This document shows positions 35,906 to 45,139 of a DNA stretch of 64,000 nt, piece by piece. Numbering within the stretch: the first letter of the stretch is position 1; each line of letters opens with the position of its first letter. The translations under genes were made by a program, and so were the position numbers. This stretch comes from Anaerocolumna chitinilytica (lineage in GTDB: Bacteria > Bacillota > Clostridia > Lachnospirales > Lachnospiraceae), in the NCBI RefSeq assembly GCF_014218355.1, contig NZ_AP023368.1, positions 3,724,001 to 3,788,000 on the forward strand, in the 5' to 3' direction. The notes under the pieces are model-generated. The model ran no database searches, was not told the origin of the DNA, and saw nothing but the letters and a program-made list of their open reading frames with translations.

Positions 35906-38317
35906 CTAACGTACTACAATATTGTAGATTTTATCTTTCACATAAATCTCTTTTACAATAGTTTTTTCTTCCAGGAATTGCTTAACGGCATCCGAATTCA
36001 TTACTTTATCTTTTACGGAATCCTGCTCTTCCCCTCTGCCAATCAATATAGTTGCTTTCAACTTACCATTGACCTGCACTGCTATCTCAACCTGATTCGA
36101 AGTTGTCTTCTCTTCTTCCCATACCGGCCAGGAAACTTCATAAAGTCTGCCTTTAAAGCCCGCTTTACTCCAAAGCTCTTCTGTCATATGAGGTGCTACC
36201 GGATTTAACAATATCAGGAACGTTCTGTACTCATCCCTGGTAACCTTGCCCTGTTTATTAAAATCATTAATTAAAGACATTAATGCAGCTATAGCAGTAT
36301 TGAATTTGAGTCCTTCAAAGTCAAGGCTGACCTTCTTTATGGTCTGATGCATCTTAACTTCCAATTCCTTGGAATAACCGCTTTCTTCTGTGAGTATATC
36401 CTGAAGCTTCCATACCCTTTCAAGGAAACGTCTGCAGCCCTTTACACCGTCATTGGACCATGCTGCGCTTAACTCAAAAGCTCCGATAAACATCTCATAA
36501 GTACGTAAAGTATCTGCACCGAATTCATCTACGATATCATCCGGATTAATTACATTTCCTCTGGATTTGGACATCTTTTCACCGTTCTCACCAAGAATCA
36601 TACCATGAGAGGTTCTCTTCCTGTAAGGCTCCGGCTCACTGACATAACCCAAATCATAAAGAACCTTATGCCAGAACCTGGAGTAAAGAAGATGCAGCGT
36701 CGTATGCTCCATACCACCGTTATACCAATCTACCGGCAGCCAGTAATCCAAAGCTTCCTTTGAGGCAAAGGCTTCTGTATTATGCGGATCGATATAGCGC
36801 AGGAAGTACCAGGAAGATCCAGCCCACTGAGGCATGGTATCCGTCTCTCTGTGAGCAGGACCGCCGCAATGAGGGCAGGTAGTTTCAACCCAGTCTGTCA
36901 TTCTGGCTATCGGAGATTCTCCGTTTTCTCCCGGTTCATAGCTTTCTGTTTCCGGCAGCAGTAAAGGAAGCTCACTTTCAGGAACGGGTACATACCCACA
37001 TTTCTCGCAATGTACCAGTGGAATCGGTTCTCCCCAATATCTTTGTCTTGAGAATACCCAGTCTCTTAATTTAAAGTTCACGGTTTTCTTTCCGATTCCT
37101 TTTTCTTCCACCCATTCTGTCATACGCTTCTTCGCTTCCGTCACATACAAGCCATTAAGGAATTCAGAATTAATCAATTTTCCGCTATAATCTGTAAATG
37201 CTTCTTCCTCCACATTACCGCCTTCAATAACAGGAATAATCGGAAGATCAAATTTCTTAGCAAATTCCCAGTCTCTGGTATCATGGGCAGGTACCGCCAT
37301 AATAGCACCGGTTCCATAGGTCATTAAAACATAATCAGATATCCAGATAGGAATATCCTTACCTGTCACAGGGTTAACGGCAGTTACACCTTGAATCTCA
37401 ACACCGGTTTTATCCTTAGCCAGCTCTGCCCTCTCAAAATCGGATTTCTTTGCCGCTGCTTCTCTATATGCAGTGATTTCATCCCAATTCGTAATATCAC
37501 TCTTGTATTTGTCCAGTAAACCATGTTCCGGTGAAATAACCATATAAGTTGCACCAAAAAGGGTATCCGGTCTTGTGGTAAAGATCTTTAAAGTTTCTTC
37601 TTTACTCTTTAATTTAAAATCAATTTCTGCACCTTCTGAGCGTCCGATCCAGTTCTTCTGCTGATTCTTGATACGGTCTGCATAATCCACCAAGTCAAGG
37701 TCATCGATTAATCGGTCCGCATAGGCAGTAATCTTTAACATCCACTGGCTCTTAACTTTATGAACAACTTCACTGCCGCAGCGTTCACATACGCCGTTTA
37801 CCACCTCTTCATTGGCAAGTCCTACCTGACAGGAAGTACACCAGTTTATAGGCATTTCGGCTTTATAGGCCAGTCCCTTTTCAAATAATTTCAAGAAAAT
37901 CCATTGGGTCCACTTATAATACCCTGTATCCGTTGTGTTTATCTCCCTGTCCCAATCAAAGGAATAACCAAGAGACTCAAGCTGCTCTTTGAAATGCTTT
38001 ATATTATTCTCCGTTACAACACGGGGATGGATTTTATTCTTAATTGCATAATTTTCCGTAGGAAGTCCAAAAGCATCCCATCCCATAGGATATAGCACAT
38101 TGTAGCCTTCCAGTCTTCTTTTTCTGGCAATGATATCAAGAGCCGTATAGGGTCTTGGATGTCCAACATGAAGTCCTTGTCCTGATGGATAAGGAAACTC
38201 AACTAAGGCATAGAACTTAGGCTTTGATTTGTCAATTCCTGTTCTGAAAGCACTCTCTTCTTTCCAGATTTCCTGCCATTTTTTCTCAATTTTCTTCGGT
38301 GAATATTCCTCTGTCAC
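35906..38317 (-). CDS. leuS: Leucyl-tRNA synthetase
   Basis: Class I aminoacyl-tRNA synthetase. The HIGH box is HVGH in [20 protein letters not shown]. The editing domain lies at about 220-410 ([32 protein letters not shown]), and KMSKS is in [11 protein letters not shown]. An anticodon-binding domain and C-terminal domain follow. Zinc-type Cys pairs are seen (CTSC, CERCG, CEKCG, CPHCGG). At 803 residues it is full length. The start is GTG with AGGAGG upstream. No T-box leader was found. Confidence 0.97.
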   Translation of the reverse strand: MTEEYSPKKIEKKWQEIWKEESAFRTGIDKSKPKFYALVEFPYPSGQGLHVGHPRPYTALDIIARKRRLEGYNVLYPMGWDAFGLPTENYAIKNKIHPRVVTENNIKHFKEQLESLGYSFDWDREINTTDTGYYKWTQWIFLKLFEKGLAYKAEMPINWCTSCQVGLANEEVVNGVCERCGSEVVHKVKSQWMLKITAYADRLIDDLDLVDYADRIKNQQKNWIGRSEGAEIDFKLKSKEETLKIFTTRPDTLFGATYMVISPEHGLLDKYKSDITNWDEITAYREAAAKKSDFERAELAKDKTGVEIQGVTAVNPVTGKDIPIWISDYVLMTYGTGAIMAVPAHDTRDWEFAKKFDLPIIPVIEGGNVEEEAFTDYSGKLINSEFLNGLYVTEAKKRMTEWVEEKGIGKKTVNFKLRDWVFSRQRYWGEPIPLVHCEKCGYVPVPESELPLLLPETESYEPGENGESPIARMTDWVETTCPHCGGPAHRETDTMPQWAGSSWYFLRYIDPHNTEAFASKEALDYWLPVDWYNGGMEHTTLHLLYSRFWHKVLYDLGYVSEPEPYRKRTSHGMILGENGEKMSKSRGNVINPDDIVDEFGADTLRTYEMFIGAFELSAAWSNDGVKGCRRFLERVWKLQDILTEESGYSKELEVKMHQTIKKVSLDFEGLKFNTAIAALMSLINDFNKQGKVTRDEYRTFLILLNPVAPHMTEELWSKAGFKGRLYEVSWPVWEEEKTTSNQVEIAVQVNGKLKATILIGRGEEQDSVKDKVMNSDAVKQFLEEKTIVKEIYVKDKIYNIVVR

Positions 38318-38352
38318 TCTGAATGACCTCCTAAAATAAACTTATCTTTTAA

Positions 38353-38381
38353 ATTATACACATTATTTCCATATTTAACAA
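38353..38381 (-). promoter_or_regulatory. Promoter for leuS
   Basis: On the minus strand TTGTTA (38381-38376), a 17-base spacer and TATAAT (38358-38353), about 35 bases before the GTG start. Confidence 0.6.
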
Positions 38382-38492
38382 CACATCAGTGTAATAACCT
38401 GTTATTCATAATACCACTACCTGCAAAAAAATAAAAGACACATCTTTGGTTTATTTCCATTTTATAAAAAATGCTCAAAACCCAATAGCACT

Positions 38493-38521
38493 TTGATTAA
38501 AATTATCCCATATATTATAGT
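38493..38521 (+). promoter_or_regulatory. Promoter for the glycosyltransferase gene
   Basis: TTGATT (38493-38498), a 17-base spacer and TATAGT (38516-38521), about 28 bases before the ATG. Confidence 0.55.
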
Positions 38522-38549
38522 AACATTTAATTGAAAGGCGGAGAAAAAA

Positions 38550-39674
38550 ATGGTTTCTATTAGTTTAGCAATGATTGTAAAGGATGAGGAAAATAACATA
38601 AAGAGATGTTTGGATTCGGTGCTCGGCGTAGTAGATGAAATAATAATTGTTGATACCGGTTCTACGGATCAAACAAAAAAAATCTGTTCTTTTTATACTG
38701 ACAAAATCTATGATTTTAAATGGATTGATGACTTTTCCGCCGCCAGGAATTTTTCCTATGATTTTGCTACAATGGACTATATCCTTTGGTTGGATGCAGA
38801 TGATTATTTATTACCGGAAGACAGAGAGAAGCTTATTAAACTAAAAGAAACGATGGACCCTGGTATTAATACTGTTATGATGAAATATGCAACCGGATTG
38901 GATTTGCAGGGAAACGTTACCTTTTCCTATTATCGGGAACGGATGACTAAAAGAGCTTTAAAATTCAGATGGAATGAACCAGTCCATGAATATATGTTAA
39001 CTATTGAACCAATCCTGGAATCTGATATTTGTATAACCCACGGAAAAATACAAACAGATAAAAGCAGCGACAGAAATCTACAGATTTATGAAAATAAAAT
39101 TAAAAACAAAGAATTTTTATCCCCCCGGGGTGTCTTTTATTATGCCAGGGAATTAAAAGACCATGATAGATTTTTAGAAGCTGCAGGGCAATTCGAATTA
39201 TTTTTAGATACTGACATGGGCTGGGTTGAGGATAATATCAGTGCCTGCAGTGAGCTTGCTAAATGTTATCTTATGCTGAATCAGGATAAACGTGCTCTGG
39301 CCTGCTTGTTTAAAAGTTTTATCTACAGCACTCCGAGAGCTGAAATATGCTGCCAGATAGGTTATTATTATCAGGAGAAAAATGATTATAAAACAGCTGC
39401 TTACTGGTTTGAATTTATACTAACACTTAAAAAACCGGAAAAATGCTGGGGTTTTCTTCAGCATGACTGCTGGTCCTATATTCCTCTTATAGAATGCGCT
39501 GTATGCTATGACCGGTTAGGTAATTATAAAAAGGCATTAAAATTCAATACCCGGGCATTAAAGGAAAAGCCAGACTCTCTTTCTGCTCAGAAGAATCAAA
39601 GATATCTGCAAGATAAGGTAACCTCTCAGCAGTATAAAAAAAAGAGTCAGAATCAAAAAATTGATTCTGACTAA
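38550..39674 (+). CDS. Family 2 glycosyltransferase with C-terminal TPR repeats
   Basis: The N-terminal GT-A domain (about 1-190) has SLAMIVKDEENNIKRCLDSV, IIVDTGSTDQT and the metal-binding WLDADDY. Helical TPR-like repeats follow (about 190-355). This architecture is shared with SunS-type and flagellin or polysaccharide glycosyltransferases; the acceptor here is unknown. The last 15 residues are a Lys/Gln/Ser tail (KKKSQNQKIDSD). The DNA encoding that tail doubles as a minus-strand terminator for the convergent gene. It is 374 residues, with AAGGCGGAG before the ATG. Confidence 0.85.
   Translation: MVSISLAMIVKDEENNIKRCLDSVLGVVDEIIIVDTGSTDQTKKICSFYTDKIYDFKWIDDFSAARNFSYDFATMDYILWLDADDYLLPEDREKLIKLKETMDPGINTVMMKYATGLDLQGNVTFSYYRERMTKRALKFRWNEPVHEYMLTIEPILESDICITHGKIQTDKSSDRNLQIYENKIKNKEFLSPRGVFYYARELKDHDRFLEAAGQFELFLDTDMGWVEDNISACSELAKCYLMLNQDKRALACLFKSFIYSTPRAEICCQIGYYYQEKNDYKTAAYWFEFILTLKKPEKCWGFLQHDCWSYIPLIECAVCYDRLGNYKKALKFNTRALKEKPDSLSAQKNQRYLQDKVTSQQYKKKSQNQKIDSD
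39634..39672 (-). terminator. Minus-strand terminator inside the 3' end of the glycosyltransferase gene
   Basis: On the minus strand AGTCAGAATCA and TGATTCTGACT form a perfect 11-bp stem with a 6-base loop, followed by CTTTTTTTTA. It would end transcripts from the convergent BofC-like gene, about 195 bases past that gene's stop. The plus direction has no U-run. Confidence 0.7.
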
Positions 39675-39866
39675 GCTCCGCATAAGAGACGATGTTTCAA
39701 TACCAAGGTTAAACCCTGGAAATTCATGGGTCAGGGCCACAAAGTTGATAAGGATTAAATATATGGAGTATAAGGAGCAAGGCAGACCTTTGCAGGACCT
39801 GCCGATACTCCTGGACCATACGCAGATGCTATTCGTTTTTATAATGACAAGAATTTAATCAGTCAG

Positions 39867-40580
39867 TTAACTGGAATAACTCTCTAACACCGAATATAGT
39901 TCATCCAAATCTTTTACAAAAATACCATCCTCTAATTGAAGTCTATCAGATGTCGGAAGGTCTTGTGTAGATACGCCGGTATAATAAAAAACAGTTTTCT
40001 GATCTCCATAATAAGCAACTATATAGCCATCTACCGCTTTTAAATAGTATTTATATTCCACCGAATCCGGATTGTAGGTTCTGCGAAGAACAATGCTATC
40101 CGGTGAAAAAGAAATCAATTCATAAGATACCAAACCCTTTTCAAATTCGCTTAACGGTAAATCGGCCTGGTAATCCTTTAAGTAATCTATTACTTCTTCT
40201 CTGCTGAGTCCTATGAGGTAGCTTGGAGTAGGAAGATTTTCCTCCGTCAAATTTTTAGTTTTCATATCATAGGTCTGAAGTGTATACTGAGTCGAAGGAA
40301 GCACTTTGCCTGTAGTAGCACTTGTCTCTGTTGAATCCTTGCTCGTATTATCTCCCGTCACATTCTCTTCTTTTTCTTTTGAATCGCCAATATTTGCTGC
40401 CTTAACGGTATTCAAATATCCCTGTTTTTGAAGTTCCTTAATAAGGTCATTATTTCTTTCTATTGCATTCTCATTAAAATCCCTCAATGCCTGTTTATAA
40501 CTAAAATAGTAACAAGCAGTAAACATACAGGCTAAAGCCGAAAAGGTAAGAAAATAAGTTACAACCTTTTTATATCTCAC
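39867..40580 (-). CDS. Membrane-anchored protein with BofC-like C-terminal domain
   Basis: An N-terminal signal anchor (VVTYFLTFSALACMFTACYYF), a low-complexity Asn/Thr/Ser linker (about 65-95) and a C-terminal domain (about 120-238). That domain contains LIGLSREEVIDYLKDY, ELISFSPDSIVLRRTY and YYLKAVDGYIVAYY, which resembles the BofC C-terminal domain. BofC in Bacillus controls pro-sigma-K signalling. It is 238 residues from the GTG at 40580, eight bases after AAAGGAG. It is upstream of the convergent glycosyltransferase and downstream of spoVB, so a sporulation role is plausible but unproven. Confidence 0.6.
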   Translation of the reverse strand: MRYKKVVTYFLTFSALACMFTACYYFSYKQALRDFNENAIERNNDLIKELQKQGYLNTVKAANIGDSKEKEENVTGDNTSKDSTETSATTGKVLPSTQYTLQTYDMKTKNLTEENLPTPSYLIGLSREEVIDYLKDYQADLPLSEFEKGLVSYELISFSPDSIVLRRTYNPDSVEYKYYLKAVDGYIVAYYGDQKTVFYYTGVSTQDLPTSDRLQLEDGIFVKDLDELYSVLESYSS

Positions 40581-40722
40581 TGTAATCACTCCTTTGCCTT
40601 AAGTATGAACCTAAAAATAATGTTTATACATCCGTAAAGGAGCTAGTATGAATTTTTGAAGGACATAGTTTACGCCTCAAAATCGGGTCCAGGATATAGG
40701 GCACAATCTTAAGGCGTGCAAT

Positions 40723-42384
40723 TTACAATAGATGCAGTTTAACGGCAATACGTGCCAGGGTTCTTCCCAACGGCATCTTAATCAATTCTGTTTCGGTAAC
40801 AACTTTAAAAAGGAGAAGAAGCACTGCATATACGACCATTGCTAACATAACTGCTAGCAGTGTACTAAGAGCATTGCTCTTTGTGACATTAAACACTAAC
40901 CAGTACACGAGATAAGCCACTCCTGCCATAAATACCGAGCAGCCTGCCGGAATCAAAAAAGTTTTTTTGATTTCCTGCTTGTAATTTATTAACTTAGCCA
41001 CCGATATCCAGTTCAATACGCTCACAATCAGGGCAAATACCACATTGCCTACTACAAGCGCATAAGCTCCAAGGTTAAAAAATTGCAATAAAACGTATAA
41101 TACAATGATATGTAATACTAAAGCTATCACCGAATGTATAACCGGAAGATGCATCTTGTTAATTCCTTGCAATACAGCATTGGTAAGTGTTGAAAGTGCA
41201 TAAAATACGATTGCAACAGAGCCTATGGAAAGCATAGCAGCCGGTAAAGTACTGGCATCCCCAAAGAGCAGCTGCAGAAGAGGTGAAGCCAAAACCCCTA
41301 TTCCAAAGGCACTTGGTATGGCTATCAGCATATTAAATTTGATGGAATCATGTATTTTTTCCTTTACCAGCAGATGTAATCCTTCTTCTCTGGAGGAAAC
41401 AATACTTGGAACTATCGCCACTGCCATGGCGGAAGCGATAGAAATAGGTACATTTACAAGAATATTATATTTATTGGAGTATATCCCCCAAAGTGCGGAA
41501 CGTCCCGTATCCGCTAATCCCTTTCCGGCTAAAACATGTGAAAAAACGGAACCATCAATAACCGAACTGATATTATAAACTGTCTGGCTTAATATTACCG
41601 GTAATACTGTAAACCCAAATACTTTTACGATATCAGACACCGACTCCTCTGAGGTATTTTTATCCTTTCTAAGCTGTTTATCTACAATTGGTTTATACAG
41701 TGAAAAGATAAAGGCCAGAAAAATCAGGGATGCCATAGCTCCGATTAAAGTTCCTAAAGTACCTCCTGCCGCACCGTAAGCAGCAATATTTTCAGAGGCA
41801 CTGTGGCTATGCATGAGGTAATAGGCTGCTACAACACTGACCACCGCATTCACTACCTGCTCAATTATCTGAGAGATAGAGGTGGGAAGCATGGTTTTCT
41901 TCCCCTGAAAAAATCCTCTTAGCACTCCCATAATTGCAAAAACCAGTATGGTAGGCGCTAATACTCTTAAAGGAATGGCAACTGCCGGCTGCTTTGAAAT
42001 GACAGCGGCAAAGAAATCCGCTCCAAAGTATAAGATCAATGCAAAGGCTGTTCCTGCTGCAACGGCAAATCCAAGAGCACAGAGGAATACCAGATAAGAG
42101 TTCTTATATTGCTTTTTTGTATCCCTGGCAGCTATTAATTTGGACACTGCCAGAGGAAGACTATAAGAGGATAGTATTAAAGCTATATTATAAATATTAA
42201 ATGCATAGCTGTAATATCCCATTCCCTCATCCCCAATCAGATAAGTCAAAGGTATTCTGTAAACAACTCCGATGATTCTGACTATTATGGATGCAGCGGC
42301 TAATATACTTCCCTGAACTAATAAGTTATTGCTTTTATTTTCTCCCCTGGTACTACCCTGGTATATCCTGTTGTATGATTCCAT
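40723..42384 (-). CDS. spoVB: Stage V sporulation protein B / MATE-like polysaccharide flippase
   Basis: Multispanning membrane protein (about 14 helices) of the MOP exporter superfamily that flips lipid-linked precursors. The N-terminus is ILAAASIIVRIIGVVYRIPLT and the middle has LPVILSQTVYNISSVIDGSV. SpoVB acts in spore cortex synthesis; vegetative MurJ-like paralogs have the same fold, so the exact paralog is inferred. It is 553 residues. It lies 16 bp after the DUF3048 gene on the same strand. Confidence 0.8.
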   Translation of the reverse strand: MESYNRIYQGSTRGENKSNNLLVQGSILAAASIIVRIIGVVYRIPLTYLIGDEGMGYYSYAFNIYNIALILSSYSLPLAVSKLIAARDTKKQYKNSYLVFLCALGFAVAAGTAFALILYFGADFFAAVISKQPAVAIPLRVLAPTILVFAIMGVLRGFFQGKKTMLPTSISQIIEQVVNAVVSVVAAYYLMHSHSASENIAAYGAAGGTLGTLIGAMASLIFLAFIFSLYKPIVDKQLRKDKNTSEESVSDIVKVFGFTVLPVILSQTVYNISSVIDGSVFSHVLAGKGLADTGRSALWGIYSNKYNILVNVPISIASAMAVAIVPSIVSSREEGLHLLVKEKIHDSIKFNMLIAIPSAFGIGVLASPLLQLLFGDASTLPAAMLSIGSVAIVFYALSTLTNAVLQGINKMHLPVIHSVIALVLHIIVLYVLLQFFNLGAYALVVGNVVFALIVSVLNWISVAKLINYKQEIKKTFLIPAGCSVFMAGVAYLVYWLVFNVTKSNALSTLLAVMLAMVVYAVLLLLFKVVTETELIKMPLGRTLARIAVKLHLL

Positions 42385-42400
42385 TTCGGCTAAAAACCTT

Positions 42401-43495
42401 TCAATTTATTTCGATATATTCTTCTCTGTTTAACGGAAACAGGGCAATATAAGTTTTTCCCGGATTAATGGTAAGTTCCTCACCTGAATTATTGTAATAT
42501 CTCATTTTCTTGGTGCTCTCGTTCTTCTTCCAGGTTATCTTAGTCATTTTTCCATCCGTAATATAATACCCCTTGCCTTCGGCATTTTCAATATCCATTG
42601 TCTGGTAACCATTTTTATCTTTGTTCCATTCTTTTACCAACTGAATGATAATATTCTTATATGCCAGCTGTTTTCCTGTATTCTTATCAATATGAGCTTT
42701 ACCGAACTGATATCTTAAATAGGTCTTTGTGCTGTCGTCATAAGTAAAATAAGGCTTTGATATACTGGAGAATTCAAGGCTTAATTTAGAAACTTCATTT
42801 TCACTGACCGGAATAGTATCTTCATCATAGAATGTGAAATGTCCTTTGTAATCCGATGGATACTCGGTCTCATATTTCTTTATCTTCATTCCCTTTTCAA
42901 TACCTTCTTTGGAGGTAAATGCATTGTGGGGCGCTTTAATAGAGTTATCGCGGTAAAATACGGTTTCACCAATACTGCTGAGGCCGCTAAGTGTATCAAT
43001 GCCCAATTGCGCTATCTTCTTCGTAGCATAGGTGGTTTGACCATAATGGACAAAAATAGCATCATATTCATCAGCAACACTTACGAAATAATGCCTGGCA
43101 CTTCTTATGGAACCAATTCTTTTATCATTTAATTTCTCAAAAACACCCATAAGCCTTGTGATACCGCCCTCTGCCAGAGCCTCATAAAGAATGGAAGCTT
43201 CCTTTGTGCCGCTTTGGGGAGAAGCATATTCTATATTATTAAACATAATAGCAAAAGGTCGTTTATTACCAACTTCCTCTGGTACCCATAAGCCGGTAAG
43301 ATAGCTCTTCATCTGCCCTTCGTGGCTCTCTTCGGTAGGGGTCGCAGTAACTTCCGGTGTATCCGTAGGGGTACTTTCCACTGTGGGTGTTGCCTGTGGA
43401 GTAACTTCCGCATTCCCTTTCTTATCTCCTTTACTGCATCCAATTAATGAAACTGCGGTTAATACCGCCAACATAATTACAATCACTTTCTTCAT
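42401..43495 (-). CDS. DUF3048-domain lipoprotein
   Basis: Probable lipoprotein: signal KKVIVIMLAVLTAVSLIGCS with the lipobox LIGC, then a Thr/Pro-rich linker (about 25-55). The DUF3048 domain (about 70-360) includes RPFAIMFNNIEYASPQSG, ASILYEALAEGGITRLMGVF and GSIRSARHYFV. The family (YerB in Bacillus) has no settled function. ATG 43495 is 13 bases from GGAGG, somewhat far. It lies between ybeY and spoVB on the same strand. Confidence 0.88.
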   Translation of the reverse strand: MKKVIVIMLAVLTAVSLIGCSKGDKKGNAEVTPQATPTVESTPTDTPEVTATPTEESHEGQMKSYLTGLWVPEEVGNKRPFAIMFNNIEYASPQSGTKEASILYEALAEGGITRLMGVFEKLNDKRIGSIRSARHYFVSVADEYDAIFVHYGQTTYATKKIAQLGIDTLSGLSSIGETVFYRDNSIKAPHNAFTSKEGIEKGMKIKKYETEYPSDYKGHFTFYDEDTIPVSENEVSKLSLEFSSISKPYFTYDDSTKTYLRYQFGKAHIDKNTGKQLAYKNIIIQLVKEWNKDKNGYQTMDIENAEGKGYYITDGKMTKITWKKNESTKKMRYYNNSGEELTINPGKTYIALFPLNREEYIEIN

Positions 43496-43536
43496 ATGGA
43501 TATTTAGGCCTCCTTTTTTCAGGTACTCTAACATTA

Positions 43537-44037
43537 CTAATCTCTTGTTATCTCAAGGCTGTCTAGAATCTCTCTCTGTTTTTCTTCCATTACAGCCTTC
43601 TCTTCCTCTTCCATATGATCGTATCCAAATAAATGAAGCATACTGTGGGCAGTTAAAAAGCCTAATTCTCTTTCTTCAGAATGACCATATTCTTTTGCCT
43701 GTCCCATAACTTTCTCCACAGAAATGATAATATCTCCAAGGAGAAGCTCTCCTGTTTCCGGATTAAAATAATCATCCGCTTCCTCTTCCAAGTGGGAAAA
43801 ATCGGCAGGTGTCTCATAATCTACCATTGGAAAAGACAGGACATCCGTCGGTGAGTCAATACCACGATACTCTTTATTAATTGCCTGTATCTCGGTATTG
43901 TCTGTTAGTATTATATTTAACTCCACTTCATAAGGACAATTCTCTGTATCTAAAGACCTTTCCACAACTCTGCGGATAAGAGGTTCATAGTCAAGCTTTA
44001 ATTCTATTTCTGTTTCATATTCAAAATTCAGTGTCAA
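43537..44037 (-). CDS. ybeY: Endoribonuclease YbeY (16S rRNA maturation)
   Basis: Zinc-dependent RNase in 16S 3'-end maturation and quality control. The metal site is in HSMLHLFGYDH, and YRGIDSPTDVLSFP is a family hallmark. The start is probably TTG 44037, six bases after AGGAGG and one base after the upstream stop (TAACTTG). An earlier TTG would read through that site. It is 167 residues. It lies in the yqfC-yqfD-phoH-HD-ybeY series. Confidence 0.93.
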   Translation of the reverse strand: MTLNFEYETEIELKLDYEPLIRRVVERSLDTENCPYEVELNIILTDNTEIQAINKEYRGIDSPTDVLSFPMVDYETPADFSHLEEEADDYFNPETGELLLGDIIISVEKVMGQAKEYGHSEERELGFLTAHSMLHLFGYDHMEEEEKAVMEEKQREILDSLEITRD

Positions 44038-44038
44038 G

Positions 44039-45124
44039 TTACTCCTCCTCGTTTCCAAAATAGTCCATGTAAAATTCTTTTAATCTTATGTATTGATTTA
44101 CTGTCAGGTTACAGTTAGCGAGGCTATCCTTTTCAAGTCTCATGGCAAATAGATTCTCCGTAAATTTCTTCATAAGTCTTGGAATACTTTCTTCATGACT
44201 TTTACTGGACTGAAAATATTCCACCGCAGCCACCAAACTTACTGTAAACATAACAACTGCACCTTCCGGTGAGGTGGGTTTGTCCAATTTCAGGTTATGG
44301 GATTGAATGATATTAATAATGCTCTCCGGTAACTGGTATTCTTTTGCAATCGCAACACCTGTACTTACATAATCCTTCCCTTTAAGCCTTCCGATTTCAT
44401 GGTAAAACCCTCCGGCTTTTGCCAGAGTGCCATTCAGACCGGCAGCTAAGGCAGCACTTTCTGATATAACCCCAATCATTTCCGAATGATGATAAAGCTT
44501 ATCAGAGGCCTTTAATAAACGATATAATTCAAAATTATCATTTAATAAATTATCGAGATTCGTTTCGATTACATCATTTGCAGAATTCGTTACTTGGATG
44601 GTTACTTTCTTTCTGTAATAATCTCCAGCCATGCACCCTAGTATTACTGATCCTGCTGTCAATACAATCATTACAGCTGGATGGGTCTTTACAAATACAG
44701 TGATTGATAAATTGCAGCTAATAAGTAGCAGGATCGTATCCGCGGATAATATTATCAGCAAAAAGTAGAAAAATAACCTTTTATTTTTAACATTTTCAAT
44801 GAGCAGGCTGATCAATAGACCGGTTACAAGAAAAAATATTCCTTCCTTCTTCCCCATAAACCCAAGAGAATTCACATAAATATAAAGGATTAAGGTATAA
44901 AATATACTGATTTCTTTGCCTAATACAACTGCTATAAAGGCGGAACTAAGAAAGACCACCGGCATAAAGTCTGTATTCCCCCACATGATACCCGGGATTG
45001 ATAAAAGAACAGCACTTATAACAGCCAAATAATCCTTCTTACTTCTACCTATATATAAAATCATCAGAATCGCTAAGAGTATACCAAGTATTCCTGCTTT
45101 TAAAAGCCCAATAGCTCCTATCAT
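44039..45124 (-). CDS. PgpH-like membrane HD protein, shortened and with degenerate catalytic site
   Basis: It occupies the place of PgpH, the c-di-AMP phosphodiesterase, between phoH and ybeY. The N-terminal third has five or six membrane helices, but the large extracellular HDED domain of PgpH is missing (361 residues instead of about 700). In the HD domain the first His (LYHHSEMIG) is present. The HD pair reads His-Glu (FYHEIGRL) and the following Lys is Arg. The late acidic segment (ADSVEAA in active members) reads TVSLVAA. Activity is therefore doubtful. ATG 45124 has AGGTGG five bases upstream. Confidence 0.75.
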   Translation of the reverse strand: MIGAIGLLKAGILGILLAILMILYIGRSKKDYLAVISAVLLSIPGIMWGNTDFMPVVFLSSAFIAVVLGKEISIFYTLILYIYVNSLGFMGKKEGIFFLVTGLLISLLIENVKNKRLFFYFLLIILSADTILLLISCNLSITVFVKTHPAVMIVLTAGSVILGCMAGDYYRKKVTIQVTNSANDVIETNLDNLLNDNFELYRLLKASDKLYHHSEMIGVISESAALAAGLNGTLAKAGGFYHEIGRLKGKDYVSTGVAIAKEYQLPESIINIIQSHNLKLDKPTSPEGAVVMFTVSLVAAVEYFQSSKSHEESIPRLMKKFTENLFAMRLEKDSLANCNLTVNQYIRLKEFYMDYFGNEEE

Positions 45125-45139
45125 ATGTTCCACCTAAAT

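Noticed and set aside
39726..39887. Decayed gene between the glycosyltransferase and the BofC-like gene, with a coding-like stretch GPADTPGPYADAIRFYND
   Set aside because: It has two in-frame stops after a short start, no ribosome binding site and no recognised family. Other frames of the same stretch are also open. The evidence is too weak to call a pseudogene.
40590..40722. Inverted repeat ACGCCT...AGGCGT between spoVB and the BofC-like gene as a terminator or a third palindromic element
   Set aside because: The arms are only 6-7 bp with a long loop, no U-run follows, and none of the six blocks of the palindromic family is present.
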